NCBI RefSeq assembly: GCF_001424545.1
Contig: NZ_LMQL01000014.1
Coordinates: 141,343-205,342 of the forward strand
Length of the DNA: 64,000 bases
Direction of reading: 5' to 3'
DNA from: Ramlibacter sp. Leaf400
GTDB taxonomy: Bacteria; Pseudomonadota; Gammaproteobacteria; Burkholderiales; Burkholderiaceae_C
Part shown: in pieces, positions 45,440 through 55,823 of the stretch
Layout: each line of letters starts with the position of its first letter
Numbering within the stretch: position 1 is the first letter of the stretch
Notes under the pieces: model-generated
What the model was told of the DNA's origin: nothing
The model's database searches: none
The model's input: only the letters and a program-made list of their open reading frames with translations
Translations under genes and position numbers: made by a program

Positions 45440-46501
45440 TCAGCCCTCCAGCACGCGCTTGTAGGCCGCCGCGACGCGGTCCGGGCCCGGGAAGTACGCC
45501 CATTCCTGGGCGTGCGGATAGGGTGTGTCCCAGCCGGCCACGCGCTCGATGGGCGCCTCCAGGTGGTAGAAGCAGTGCTCCTGCACCGTGGCCGACAGCT
45601 CGGCGCCGAAGCCGCTGGTGCGCGTCGCCTCGTGCACGATGACGCAGCGGCCGGTCTTCTTCACCGACGCGATCACCGTCTCCAGGTCCATCGGCCAGAT
45701 CGAGCGCAGGTCGATGATCTCGGCGTCCACGCCGCTCTCGCGCGCGGCCGCCTCGCACACCCAGACCATGGTGCCGTAGGTGATCACCGTCAGCTGCGAG
45801 CCGGGCCGGAAGACCGTGGCCGAGTCCAGCGGCACGCGGTAGTAGCCCTCGGGCACGTTGCCCATCTCGTGCTTGCTCCAGGGCACGACCGGCCGGTCGT
45901 GGTGGCCGTCGAAGGGCCCGTTGTACAGGCGCTTGGGCTCCAGGAAGATCACCGGGTCGTCGTTCTCGATGGCCGAGATCAGCAGGCCCTTGGCGTCGTA
46001 CGGGTTGCTGGGCATCACGGTGCGCAGGCCGCACACGTGGGTGAACAGCGCCTCCGGGCTCTGGCTGTGGGTCTGGCCGCCGTAGATGCCGCCGCCGCAG
46101 GGCATGCGGATGGTGATCGGGCAGGTGAAGTCGCCCGCCGAGCGGAAGCGCAGGCGCGCCGCCTCCGACACGATCTGGTCGCTGGCCGGGTAGAAGTAGT
46201 CGGCGAACTGGATCTCGGCCACCGGCCGCAGGCCGTAGGCGCCCATGCCCACCGCGGTGCCGACGATGCCGCCTTCGCTGATAGGCGAGTCGAAGCAGCG
46301 GTGCTTGCCGTACTTGGCCTGCAGGCCTTCGGTGACGCGGAACACGCCCCCGAAGTAGCCCACGTCCTGGCCGAACACGACCACGTTGTCGTCGCGTCCC
46401 ATCATCACGTCCATGGCCGATCGCAGGGCCTGGATCATCGTCATCGGCTTGATCGCGCCGGCGTCGGCGGTGAGCAGTTCGTCCCTCGTCTTGGTCAGCA
46501 T
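45440..46501 (-). CDS. bkdA2: Branched-chain 2-oxoacid dehydrogenase E1 beta subunit
   Basis: A 353-residue transketolase-like subunit. MTMIQALRSAMDVMMGRDDN and VVVFGQDVGYFGGVFRVTEG are typical, followed by FDSPISEGGIVGTAVGMGAYGLRP and RMPCGGGIYGGQTHSQSPE. The C-terminal transketolase C domain includes IIDLRSIWPMDLETV. With E1 alpha it decarboxylates 2-oxoisovalerate and related acids. It lies between E1 alpha (2 bases) and E2 (3 bases). Confidence 0.93.
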   Translation of the reverse strand: MLTKTRDELLTADAGAIKPMTMIQALRSAMDVMMGRDDNVVVFGQDVGYFGGVFRVTEGLQAKYGKHRCFDSPISEGGIVGTAVGMGAYGLRPVAEIQFADYFYPASDQIVSEAARLRFRSAGDFTCPITIRMPCGGGIYGGQTHSQSPEALFTHVCGLRTVMPSNPYDAKGLLISAIENDDPVIFLEPKRLYNGPFDGHHDRPVVPWSKHEMGNVPEGYYRVPLDSATVFRPGSQLTVITYGTMVWVCEAAARESGVDAEIIDLRSIWPMDLETVIASVKKTGRCVIVHEATRTSGFGAELSATVQEHCFYHLEAPIERVAGWDTPYPHAQEWAYFPGPDRVAAAYKRVLEG

Positions 46502-46503
46502 GC

Positions 46504-47862
<1,359 letters not shown>

Positions 47863-47925
47863 TTAAGGCGGAAACAGGGGTGGGCGGCGCGGGGCGCAAG
47901 TTGCCGCATTGCAAGTTGCCGTTGC

Positions 47926-48018
47926 CGTCATTCCCGCGAAGGCGGGAATCCAGCGCAGCGCGCCCCCAACCACCGAGAAAGCCGGAAGCTCTGGTTCCCC
48001 GCCTCCGCGGGGATGACG
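47926..48018. repeat. Paired palindromic repeat, copy 4
   Basis: CGTCATTCCCGCGAAGGCGG and an inverted partner (CCCCGCCTCCGCGGGGATGA) enclose ~40 bases between bkdA1 and the Mrr-like gene. The remainder of the 47740-48024 gap has no gene that I can see. Confidence 0.85.
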
Positions 48019-48024
48019 AACACT

Positions 48025-48591
48025 CTAGCCCCGCAGCAGCCGCACCAGCGTGTCGCCCTGGATGACCTCGATCTGCCGCGCCTTGGCCAGCCGCATGGCC
48101 TGCGGGCTCAGCTCGCCGAGCGCGACGTAGACGCCCCGCGAGACCTCCTGCGCGCGCATCGCCTTGTCGAGCGACTGCAGCGCGTCCTCTCCATGCCGGG
48201 CCGCCTTCCAGCGCCGGGCGGACACCAGCGAGTTCACCTGGCCGTTGCGCTCCAGCGCGAGGTCCGCGCCGCCCGCGCCCGGGCGCACCTGCCAGCCCTG
48301 CCGCGCGAAGCCGGCGCGCAGCGCCTGCTCGAACTCGGGCCAGCCCATCTTCGCGGCCGAGTCCAGGATCGCCTTGGATTCGCTGGCGCTGGGCGCGCGC
48401 AGCTGCCGCCAGAACGCGATGGCGGCGATCACGAAGAAGGGAAAGGCGCCCAGGGTGCCGACCAGGCGGTACTCCGGCGGCAGCAGCGCCTGCACCGCCA
48501 ACACCCACGCCGAGGCGATCGCCAGGCTGATCCACCAGGGCGATCGCAGCAGCACCGCGAACAGCGAGTTCTCCGCCATGCGGAATTTCAT
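48025..48591 (-). CDS. Membrane-anchored Mrr-like restriction endonuclease-fold protein
   Basis: A 188-residue protein. Two hydrophobic helices (WWISLAIASAWVLAVQALL; LGAFPFFVIAAIAFW) are followed by a cytoplasmic domain with WPEFEQALRAGFARQGWQVRPG, GGADLALERNG and VSARRWKAARHGEDAL. This matches the Mrr/restriction endonuclease type IV fold. A typical D...ExK reads here as GGADLALERNGQVNSLVSARRW, so the usual E/Q-x-K is altered to S-A-R. It may be non-catalytic. DNA cleavage is not shown by the sequence. Confidence 0.7.
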   Translation of the reverse strand: MKFRMAENSLFAVLLRSPWWISLAIASAWVLAVQALLPPEYRLVGTLGAFPFFVIAAIAFWRQLRAPSASESKAILDSAAKMGWPEFEQALRAGFARQGWQVRPGAGGADLALERNGQVNSLVSARRWKAARHGEDALQSLDKAMRAQEVSRGVYVALGELSPQAMRLAKARQIEVIQGDTLVRLLRG

Positions 48592-48607
48592 GCGCTTCTC
48601 CGCCCGA

Positions 48608-49084
48608 TCAATGGTGGTGGCCGTGCTCGCCGTGCACGTGGCGGTGCTCGATCTCCTCGGCCGAGGCGGCGCGCACGCCGGTGACCCTGAGCATGAACTT
48701 GAGCGCCTTGCCCGCCAGCGGATGGTTGCCGTCCAGGTGAACGGTGTCGCCCTTGATCTTCATCACGTGGAAGACGTGCGGCTGGCCCGAGTCGGTCATG
48801 CCTTCGAGCTGGCCGCCGACCTTCACGCCGGGCGGGAACTCGCTCTTGGGGATGGTGCGCACCAGCGCCTCGTCGCGCACGCCGAAGGCGTCTTCCGGCT
48901 GCAGCTGCAGGGTGACCGCATGGCCGACCTCCTGGCCGTCCAGGGCCTCCTCGATCTTGGGCAGGGTGTTGTCGTAGCCGCCATGCAGGTAGGCCAGCGG
49001 TTCCTTGCTCTGCTCGAGCAGGCGGCCCTGCAGGTCGGAGACTTTGTAGGTGAGGGTAACGACGGTGTCTTTGGCGATTCGCAT
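48608..49084 (-). CDS. slyD: FKBP-type peptidyl-prolyl isomerase, SlyD-like
   Basis: A 158-residue protein. The FKBP part starts DTVVTLTYKVSDLQGRLLEQ with LAYLHGGYDNTLPKIEEALDG, interrupted by an insert-in-flap chaperone domain (GHAVTLQLQPEDAFGVRDEA...), as in SlyD. The C-terminus is His-rich (HRHVHGEHGHHH), a short form of the SlyD metal-binding tail. It assists proline isomerisation, folding and probably nickel handling. Confidence 0.92.
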   Translation of the reverse strand: MRIAKDTVVTLTYKVSDLQGRLLEQSKEPLAYLHGGYDNTLPKIEEALDGQEVGHAVTLQLQPEDAFGVRDEALVRTIPKSEFPPGVKVGGQLEGMTDSGQPHVFHVMKIKGDTVHLDGNHPLAGKALKFMLRVTGVRAASAEEIEHRHVHGEHGHHH

Positions 49085-49111
49085 GGGGGCGATTGTGCCA
49101 AGGGCTCCGTT

Positions 49112-49141
49112 CCGTCAATCCGGCGGAGGCGGGAATCCAGG
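49112..49141. repeat. Single degenerate palindromic repeat, copy 5
   Basis: CGTCAATCCGGCGGAGGCGG followed by GAATCCAGG is one unit of the dispersed family, between slyD and the NHL lipoprotein gene. Confidence 0.65.
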
Positions 49142-49150
49142 GAGGCCATG

Positions 49151-49176
49151 AAAAAAGGCGTCCGGAGGACGCCTTT
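49151..49176 (-). terminator. Rho-independent terminator of the NHL lipoprotein gene
   Basis: AAAGGCGTCC and GGACGCCTTT form a 10-base stem with a GGA loop (49154-49176); on the minus strand it is followed by a T run. It lies 18 bases after the stop of the leftward gene at 49194. Confidence 0.85.
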
Positions 49177-49193
49177 CAGAACTGCTGCGACGT

Positions 49194-50882
49194 TTACTGC
49201 CCGTCGAACACGAGGATCCGGTTGTTGTCCTTGTCAGTGACATACAGCTTGCCGTTGTGGAACAGCAGCCCCCCGGGGCTGAAGAAAACTCTCTCAGAGG
49301 GACCATCGGAGTCGCCATCCTGGTCCGGATTGTTCGCAAGCATGTTGTCGAAATCGATCTGTCCCAGCACCCTGTTGGCTGGGACACCATCGGCGTTGGG
49401 GAATGAGTCCCAGATCAGGACGCGGTGATTGCCCGTATCAGCCACGGCTAGGCGAGTTCCATCCGAGGCGACATGTGTCGGCGCGTTCAGCGTCCCCGCT
49501 CCCGGGCTTGAATTGCCCCTATTCGGGAGGGAGGCGGTGAAGTTTGATTGGCCAAGCACTCGGTGCGCCGATTCGCCTTCTCTTGCCACGGGGTCGACCA
49601 CGCTCGGGAAAGTGTTCCAGATCAACACGCGATGGTTGCCCGTGTCAGCAACGACCACCTGGGTGCCGTTTGTCCAGACACCTGTTGGCTGATTCATGGA
49701 CGCCGAACTTGGCGTTGGATCCAGGACGCAATCAGGGTGCGTCTGGCCGAGCGATACGTCGTAGGCTGGCGATGTCCCGACTGACAGTGGGAAGAAGTTG
49801 TAGATCGTCACACGACTGTTTCCTCTGTCGGCGACGAGGACCTTCCCTGCATCAGGGGTGATGGCGACGCTGCTGGGCTGGTTTAGCGTGCGCCCGTTGC
49901 AACCTTGCAGGGTCCCATCGAACGAATGTTGCCCCAGAAGCCCGACCGGCATCTGAGTAGTCGACGTCGGAACGGAAGCGTAGAGGGAAATACGATTCGC
50001 AAACGGTTCTGCAACCGCCATCCGTCCGTCTCCGATGGCAACGTGCGCTGCCTCGGGATGGGAGCCCTGCTCGATCCTGGCGCCCCCGGATGAAAAGCTC
50101 GGCTGTCCCAGACGGAGTTGCGCCAGAGAACCCGGCCCCGCAGCAGACGAAAAAACGAGCACGCGGTTGTGCCCCGTGTCGGGCACGTAGATCCTCCCCG
50201 ACTCTGAAATCGCAACGGCGCCGCGTGGACCGAGCAGATTCCTCTGAGTCGGGGGACCGCTCGAGCCCGAGGCGAAATTGGGTTGTCCGAGAACATTCAC
50301 GGCCGGCTCGAAATTCTGGAACCCCGGCAATTGCACCGCGGTAATGGTCAACGTGATCTCATCGGTGTCGGACAGCGCCGTCGGGGTGCTCGCATCCTCT
50401 GTGCGGATTTGCAGAATGACGGTCTGCGCGCTGTCTGGCGCGGTGAACACCATGCCGTCGAGCGCCACGTTGATATCCGCGATGGTGCCGGAGACCGTCA
50501 CTTCGCCCGTGCCGTTGTCCCCGATCGTGGCACGGCCTCCCGAGGACAGCATCATCGTGCCAGCGCTCAACGTGAGAACAGTGGTGAGCGTGGCGCTGTC
50601 AGGGTCGGTGACCGAGACGAGGTTGCTGTTGGCGCTGTTGAACGTCAACGAGGCGCCCGCCGCCACAGTCGCTTCAACACTTGCGAGCGTGTTTTCTGGC
50701 GGCAAGGGAGCGGGAGCGGGAGCGGGTGCGGGACCGGGAGCAGGCGCGGGTGCCGGCCCCGGTGCGGGTGCAGGGGCCGGCGAAGGCGCGCCCGGGTCCC
50801 CTCCCCCTCCTCCACCACCCCCACACGCAGCCAATGTCGCGGCCATCAGTGCCGCGATCGCGTTCAGTTTCAAAGTCCTCAT
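49194..50882 (-). CDS. Lipoprotein with cadherin-like domain and NHL beta-propeller
   Basis: A 562-residue secreted protein. The signal ([14 protein letters not shown]) ends at a lipobox cysteine followed by a poly-Gly tract and a Pro/Ala-rich linker to ~60. Residues ~65-185 are a beta-sandwich ([29 protein letters not shown]), cadherin-like. From ~190 to the end are repeated NHL blades with [26 protein letters not shown] and [13 protein letters not shown], giving a propeller with at least six blades. Role unknown; probably an envelope binding protein. It has its own terminator. Confidence 0.83.
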   Translation of the reverse strand: MRTLKLNAIAALMAATLAACGGGGGGGGDPGAPSPAPAPAPGPAPAPAPGPAPAPAPAPLPPENTLASVEATVAAGASLTFNSANSNLVSVTDPDSATLTTVLTLSAGTMMLSSGGRATIGDNGTGEVTVSGTIADINVALDGMVFTAPDSAQTVILQIRTEDASTPTALSDTDEITLTITAVQLPGFQNFEPAVNVLGQPNFASGSSGPPTQRNLLGPRGAVAISESGRIYVPDTGHNRVLVFSSAAGPGSLAQLRLGQPSFSSGGARIEQGSHPEAAHVAIGDGRMAVAEPFANRISLYASVPTSTTQMPVGLLGQHSFDGTLQGCNGRTLNQPSSVAITPDAGKVLVADRGNSRVTIYNFFPLSVGTSPAYDVSLGQTHPDCVLDPTPSSASMNQPTGVWTNGTQVVVADTGNHRVLIWNTFPSVVDPVAREGESAHRVLGQSNFTASLPNRGNSSPGAGTLNAPTHVASDGTRLAVADTGNHRVLIWDSFPNADGVPANRVLGQIDFDNMLANNPDQDGDSDGPSERVFFSPGGLLFHNGKLYVTDKDNNRILVFDGQ

Positions 50883-50998
50883 GTCATTCCTCCGGGTTGA
50901 TGACCCGGAGGATTGGAAAGAGGCTCAGAGAAGCGTCACAGGATGAGAGTCACTCCGACGACTTGAATCGAAGGCCGATCGGGCGAAAAGCAACGCCC

Positions 50999-51988
50999 TC
51001 AACTCGCCTTCAACCCCGCCGCCCGCACCAAATCCCCCAACCGCTTCTCATCCCGCGCGATCAGCTCGTTTAGCGCCTGCACGCTCATCGGGTTCGCATC
51101 CACGCCCACCTTCTGCAGCGCCGCGCGCCCTTCGGCCGAATCCAGCGCCTTGTTGATCTCCGCATTCAGCCGCTGCACCACCGGCATCGGCGTGGCCCGC
51201 GGCGCGGCCACGGTCTGCCAGGCCTGCAGGTCGATCTGCGGGAACGTCTCGGCGACCGTCGCGACCTGGGGCAGCGCCTGCGTTCGCCGCGCCGCGGCCA
51301 CGGCGATCGCGTTGATCTTCCCGGCCTGGATCTGCGGCATCGCCGCCACCGCGTCGAGGAACATGAAGTCGATGCGGCCCGTCATCAGGTCCTGCAGCGC
51401 CGTCATGCTGCCCTGGTAGGCCACGTGCGTGGCCTGCACCTTCTCCTGCGCCTTGATCATCTCCACGATCAGGTGGTGCATGGTGCCGTTGCCCGGCGAG
51501 CCGAAGTTCAGCTTGCCGGGGGTGTTGCGGATCTCGGTGACCAGCTCGCCCAGGTTGGCCACCTTGAGATCGGGCCGCGTCACCAGGTACAGGCTGACGG
51601 CGCCGATCATCGCCACGCCGATGAAGTCGGCCGGCGTGGCGGGTGGCGCGGCGTACATGGCCGGTGAGATGGCCAGCGTGGTGCTGGTGGCCACCATCAG
51701 CTGGTAGCCGTCCGGGGGCGACTTGGCGACCACGCTCGCGCCCAGCAGCGTGCCGGCGCCGGGGCGGTTCTCCACCACCAGCGGCTGACCCAGCGCGGTT
51801 CGCACGCGCTCGGCCACCAGGCGGCCCAGCGTGTCGGTGAGTGCGCCGGGCGGGAAGGGCACCAAGAGCTTGATCGGGCGGTCCGGGTAGCCGCCCTGCG
51901 CCAGCGACGACAGGGGCAGCGCCAGCGCGCCACCGGCTGCCGCGGCCTGCGCCAGCAGGCGTCGGCGGGTGAGGAAGGAGCCGTTCAT
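50999..51988 (-). CDS. Bug-family (TctC-like) substrate-binding protein
   Basis: From ATG 51988, 329 residues. The N-terminal MNGSFLTRRRLLAQAAAAGG is a twin-arginine-type signal. The mature protein shows YPDRPIKLLVPFPPGALTDT and VVENRPGAGTLLGASVVAKS, the hallmarks of the Bug family of Burkholderiales, which bind carboxylates. It starts inside the end of the TauD gene (ATGA overlap). No TctAB membrane proteins are adjacent, as is common for Bug proteins. Confidence 0.93.
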   Translation of the reverse strand: MNGSFLTRRRLLAQAAAAGGALALPLSSLAQGGYPDRPIKLLVPFPPGALTDTLGRLVAERVRTALGQPLVVENRPGAGTLLGASVVAKSPPDGYQLMVATSTTLAISPAMYAAPPATPADFIGVAMIGAVSLYLVTRPDLKVANLGELVTEIRNTPGKLNFGSPGNGTMHHLIVEMIKAQEKVQATHVAYQGSMTALQDLMTGRIDFMFLDAVAAMPQIQAGKINAIAVAAARRTQALPQVATVAETFPQIDLQAWQTVAAPRATPMPVVQRLNAEINKALDSAEGRAALQKVGVDANPMSVQALNELIARDEKRLGDLVRAAGLKAS

Positions 51989-52959
51989 GCGCCCTCCTTG
52001 GCCAGGTTGCGCTCGAACTCGCGGATCGGCCGCTTGCCGGGGGGCGCCACCTTCACGCCGTGGCCGTCGGGCAGCGGCGCGACGCCTTCTTCCGGCGTGT
52101 AGGGACCGCTCACGCCCACCACCGCATCGCCGGTGATCGTCACGCGGTTCATGGTGCGGCGCTGCGGGTAGTAGTCGTGCGGCGCGTAGTGCTGCGTCGA
52201 TCGGTTGTCCCACATCACCACCGTGTGCGGCTGCCACTTCACGCGCAGCTGGAACTCGGGGATGGCGGCGCGGCCGTACAGGTAGTTCAGCACCATCTGG
52301 CTCTCGTCGTCCTTGAGCCCCTTGATCTTCGTGGTGAACTGCGCGTTGCAGTTGAGGATGCGCCGGCCCGTCACCGGGTGGATGCGCACCAGCGGATGCG
52401 AGGGATTCGGGAACTCCTGCTCCAGCTCGCGCAGGCGGCGCTGGTGCGCCTCGGAGCTGCTGAACAGGTGCCGCCACGGCTTGAAGTCGTGGACCGCCTC
52501 CAGCCCATGGATGTACTGCTTCATGCGCTCCGACAGCCCCGTGTAGGCAGCCGTCATGCTGGCGAACAGCGTGTCGCCGCCGTACTCGGGCACGACCTTG
52601 GCGCGCAGGATGGTGGCGGCCGGCGGCGCGGCGCGGAAGGTCTCGTCCGAGTGCCACTGGTCGGTGAGCGCCGGCGGGTTGTCGGCCGAGTAGTCCAGCA
52701 CGATCACCTCGCGCTGGTCGTCCAGGTTGGGGCTGAAGGGGTGGATGGACAGCTCGCCGAACATGCGGCCGAAAGCCATCTGCTCCTCCAGCGTGATGTC
52801 CTGGTCGCGCAGGACGATCACCTCGTGCTTCACGAAGGCCGCGTTGAGCGCCTCGAACTGCTCGCGCGCCAGCGGCTTGCGCAGGTCCAGGCCGCGGATC
52901 TCCGCGCCGATGTTGCCGCCGAGGCGGACGACTTCGAAACCGTGTTCGTTCAGGGGCAT
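51985..52959 (-). CDS. TauD/TfdA-family 2-oxoglutarate-dependent dioxygenase
   Basis: A 324-residue enzyme with iron ligands H103 and D105 (QWHSDETFR) and H257 (WDNRSTQHYA), and an Arg-rich segment for 2-oxoglutarate (YYPQRRTMNRVTI). It starts VRLGGNIGAEIRGLDLRKPL. Family members hydroxylate taurine, aryloxyacetates or other small acids. Its operon with a Bug protein and class II aldolase suggests a carboxylated aromatic or sulfonate substrate. Confidence 0.9.
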   Translation of the reverse strand: MPLNEHGFEVVRLGGNIGAEIRGLDLRKPLAREQFEALNAAFVKHEVIVLRDQDITLEEQMAFGRMFGELSIHPFSPNLDDQREVIVLDYSADNPPALTDQWHSDETFRAAPPAATILRAKVVPEYGGDTLFASMTAAYTGLSERMKQYIHGLEAVHDFKPWRHLFSSSEAHQRRLRELEQEFPNPSHPLVRIHPVTGRRILNCNAQFTTKIKGLKDDESQMVLNYLYGRAAIPEFQLRVKWQPHTVVMWDNRSTQHYAPHDYYPQRRTMNRVTITGDAVVGVSGPYTPEEGVAPLPDGHGVKVAPPGKRPIREFERNLAKEGA

Positions 52960-52977
52960 GTCGTTTCCTTCCGGGAT

Positions 52978-53739
52978 TCAGAGCGCGTCGCGCGAGATGC
53001 CCGCGCGGCGCAGCATGGCGTCGAACATCAGCTGCGAGACGCCGCCGCCCTTGGTGCTGTCGTTCATGTTCAGCCGGCTGGCCGGCACCTTCTCCAGTAC
53101 CCGCACCGGGATCTGCCGGTTGGGGCCGGCGCCGGCGTCGCTGGCCAGCTGGATCTCGCAGGCGCGCTGCAGCGTCCACAGGCGCTGGAAGCACTGGGCC
53201 ACGCTGCCGCCCACCGCCAGCAGGCCGTGGTTGCGCAGGACCAGGTGGTTGCGGCTTCCGAGCGACTCCACCAGCCGCGGCCGCTCGTCCAGGCTGGTGG
53301 TGACGCCCTCGTACTCGTGGTAGCCGACGTCGCCGTACAGCATGGCCGAATAGAAGTTGTCGTGCCGCAGCCCGCTCTCCTTGCAGGCGACGGCGCAGCC
53401 GGCCGTGCTGTGGATGTGCATGACGCAGTGCGCGTCGGGCCGGGCCTGGTGGACGGCGCCATGGATCACGAAGCCGGCGCGGTTGACCTGCCGGCCGCTG
53501 GCGCCGATGTCGTTGCCCTCGATGTCGATCTTCACCAGGTTGGCGGCCGACACCTCGCTGTAGTGCAGGCCGAAGGGGTTGATGAGGTAGTGCGCCGTGC
53601 CGGCCGGCGAAGGCACGCGCAGCGTGATGTGGTTGAAGATGGCCTCGGTCCAGCCCAGGTGGTCGAACAGCCGGTAGCAGGCCGCGAGTTCGCGGCGCGC
53701 ATCGGCCTCCGTGGGGAGGTCGTGGTCGGGAGGGCTCAT
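52978..53739 (-). CDS. Class II aldolase/adducin-family protein
   Basis: From ATG 53739, 253 residues. The zinc site is visible as VMHIHSTAGCAVA and a distal NHGLLAVGGSV, with GWTEAIFNHITLRVP at the N-terminus. These proteins cleave or decarboxylate hydroxy- or aldol-type substrates. It starts the operon aldolase-TauD-Bug, divergent from a MarR regulator. Confidence 0.88.
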   Translation of the reverse strand: MSPPDHDLPTEADARRELAACYRLFDHLGWTEAIFNHITLRVPSPAGTAHYLINPFGLHYSEVSAANLVKIDIEGNDIGASGRQVNRAGFVIHGAVHQARPDAHCVMHIHSTAGCAVACKESGLRHDNFYSAMLYGDVGYHEYEGVTTSLDERPRLVESLGSRNHLVLRNHGLLAVGGSVAQCFQRLWTLQRACEIQLASDAGAGPNRQIPVRVLEKVPASRLNMNDSTKGGGVSQLMFDAMLRRAGISRDAL

Positions 53740-53829
53740 GGTGCGGTCTCGCGTGGGTGCGTCGCGGCCATTGTTGGAGCGATGGACATAATGGTTGAAA
53801 GCAAACGCTCCTCGGGATTTCCCTAGACC

Positions 53830-54345
53830 ATGGCCCCCCGCCTCGCCCGTCCGCAGGGCCTGCCCGACATGCTCCTGTACCGCATCAACCGCATCCGCGC
53901 GGTGGGGGGCGGCATGGTGCTGAGGTACTGCGAGGGCCAGTTCGGCGTGACGCGGCGCGAGTGGGTGATGCTGGCGCTCCTGAGCGCGGGCGGGCCGATC
54001 TCCTCGTCCGAGCTGGCCCACCGCGCCGACCTGGACAAGTCGGCCACCTCCAAGGCCGTGACCGGCCTGCTGCGCAAGGACCTGGTGGTGCGCAGCTCGC
54101 GCGCCGGCGACCGCCGCTTCGCGCAGCTGGAGCTCACGCCCGCCGGGCAGGCGCTGTACGACCGCATCCGGCCGGTGGTCGAAGGCATCAACCGCGAACT
54201 GATGGCCGGGCTGCAGCCGCACGAGGTGGCGCAGCTGGACGAGATGCTCGAGCGCGTGCAGCGGCGGGCCGATGAGCTGTGGCGCGACTCGACCGACCTG
54301 CCGCGGGTCGACCGCCGCAGCGGCGGCACGCGGGTGGCGCGTTAG
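53830..54345 (+). CDS. MarR-family regulator
   Basis: A 171-residue regulator with a winged helix (ISSSELAHRADLDKSATSKAV; RSSRAGDRRFAQLELTPAG). It is divergent from the aldolase-TauD-Bug operon with a 90-base gap, which contains a GGAGCG/CGCTCC inverted pair (53776-53781 and 53806-53811). Control of that operon in response to its substrate is the likely role. Confidence 0.87.
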   Translation: MAPRLARPQGLPDMLLYRINRIRAVGGGMVLRYCEGQFGVTRREWVMLALLSAGGPISSSELAHRADLDKSATSKAVTGLLRKDLVVRSSRAGDRRFAQLELTPAGQALYDRIRPVVEGINRELMAGLQPHEVAQLDEMLERVQRRADELWRDSTDLPRVDRRSGGTRVAR

Positions 54346-54432
54346 GGCAGTTGCGCCTAAGACAGTCGAAGGCGTCCTACAGGCGCCGGGGGTGCACTGG
54401 CGGAAAGTCCGCCTGAGCAAGGACCACCCCCC

Positions 54433-55761
54433 ATGGCCAAAGAAGACCTCGCCTTCGAACACCTCATCCCTCCCACCGCGCTGAACCACGACGCGCGCAC
54501 CGCCGAACGCCTGAGCCTGGCGCGGCAGCTTCCCAAACAGACCGTCGCGCTGGTGCTGGCCGGCGGCCGCGGCTCGCGCCTGCGAGAGCTGACCGACCGC
54601 CGAGCCAAGCCGGCGGTGTACTTCGGCGGCAAGTTCCGCATCGTCGACTTCGCGCTGTCCAACTGCGTCAACTCGGGCATCCGCCGCATCGGCGTGCTCA
54701 CGCAGTACAAGTCGCACTCGCTGCTGCGCCACCTGCAGCGCGGCTGGAACTTCCTGCGCGGCGACGCCAACGAGTTCATCGACCTGCTGCCGGCCCAGCA
54801 GCGCATCAACGAGGCCGACTGGTACCGCGGCACGGCCGATGCGATCTACCAGAACATCGACATCCTGAAGTCCTACGGCCCCGAATACATCCTGGTGCTG
54901 GCCGGCGACCACATCTACAAGCAGGACTATTCGCTGATGCTGCTGGACCACGTGGAATCGGGCAGCAAGTGCACCGTGGGCTGCATCGAGGTGCCGCGCA
55001 TGGAGGCCACCGCGCTGGGCGTGATGCACATCGACGAGCGGCGGCGCATCACCGCCTTCCTGGAAAAGCCGGCCGACCCGCCCGCCATGCCCGGCAAGCC
55101 CGACCGCGCGCTGGGCAGCATGGGCATCTACGTCTTCGACGCCGAGTACCTCTACCGGCTGCTGGAGGAGGACGGCCAGGACCCGGATTCGCAGCGCGAC
55201 TTCGGCAAGAACGTGATCCCGCGCCTGGTGGCACGGGGCCATGCGCTGGCCCATCCGCTCAACCTGTCGAGCGTGCCGGCCACCACGCGGCAGAACCCGT
55301 ACTGGCGCGACGTCGGGACGGTGGATGCGTTCTGGGAGGCCAACCTCGACCTGGCCTCCAACATGCCGGAGCTGAACATCTACGACCGCGACTGGCCGAT
55401 CTGGACCCACCAGGAGCAGATGCCGCCGGCCAAGTTCGTGCCCGACGAGAACGGCCGCCACGGCGAGATCGCCAACGTGATGGCCTCGGGCGGCTGCATC
55501 GTCTCGGGCTCGGACCTCACGCATGCGGTCCTGTTCTCCAGCGTGCGCGTGCACTCGTGCTGCAAGATCCGCGAGGCGGTGATCATGCCGGCCTGCGAGA
55601 TCGGCCGCGGCGCACGGCTGACGCGGGTGGTGATCGACCGCGGCTGCCGCATCCCCGACGGCATGGTGATCGGGGAGGACGCCGAAGCCGACGCCCAGCG
55701 CTTCCACCGCACCGAGCGGGGCGTGGTGCTGGTCACGCCGGAGATGCTCGAGCGGCTGTGA
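54433..55761 (+). CDS. glgC: Glucose-1-phosphate adenylyltransferase
   Basis: A 442-residue nucleotidyltransferase that makes ADP-glucose for glycogen. It has [20 protein letters not shown] (nucleotide loop), [34 protein letters not shown] and [15 protein letters not shown]. The C-terminal left-handed beta-helix contains [20 protein letters not shown]. It lies 88 bases after the MarR gene and ahead of an acyl-CoA ligase. glgP at 10534 is the only other glycogen gene here. Confidence 0.94.
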   Translation: MAKEDLAFEHLIPPTALNHDARTAERLSLARQLPKQTVALVLAGGRGSRLRELTDRRAKPAVYFGGKFRIVDFALSNCVNSGIRRIGVLTQYKSHSLLRHLQRGWNFLRGDANEFIDLLPAQQRINEADWYRGTADAIYQNIDILKSYGPEYILVLAGDHIYKQDYSLMLLDHVESGSKCTVGCIEVPRMEATALGVMHIDERRRITAFLEKPADPPAMPGKPDRALGSMGIYVFDAEYLYRLLEEDGQDPDSQRDFGKNVIPRLVARGHALAHPLNLSSVPATTRQNPYWRDVGTVDAFWEANLDLASNMPELNIYDRDWPIWTHQEQMPPAKFVPDENGRHGEIANVMASGGCIVSGSDLTHAVLFSSVRVHSCCKIREAVIMPACEIGRGARLTRVVIDRGCRIPDGMVIGEDAEADAQRFHRTERGVVLVTPEMLERL

Positions 55762-55823
55762 CAGCGGGGACGCGGCGGGCGACGCGGCGGGAGGCAGAAT
55801 CGCTGCATCCACGCCGCCGTCCC

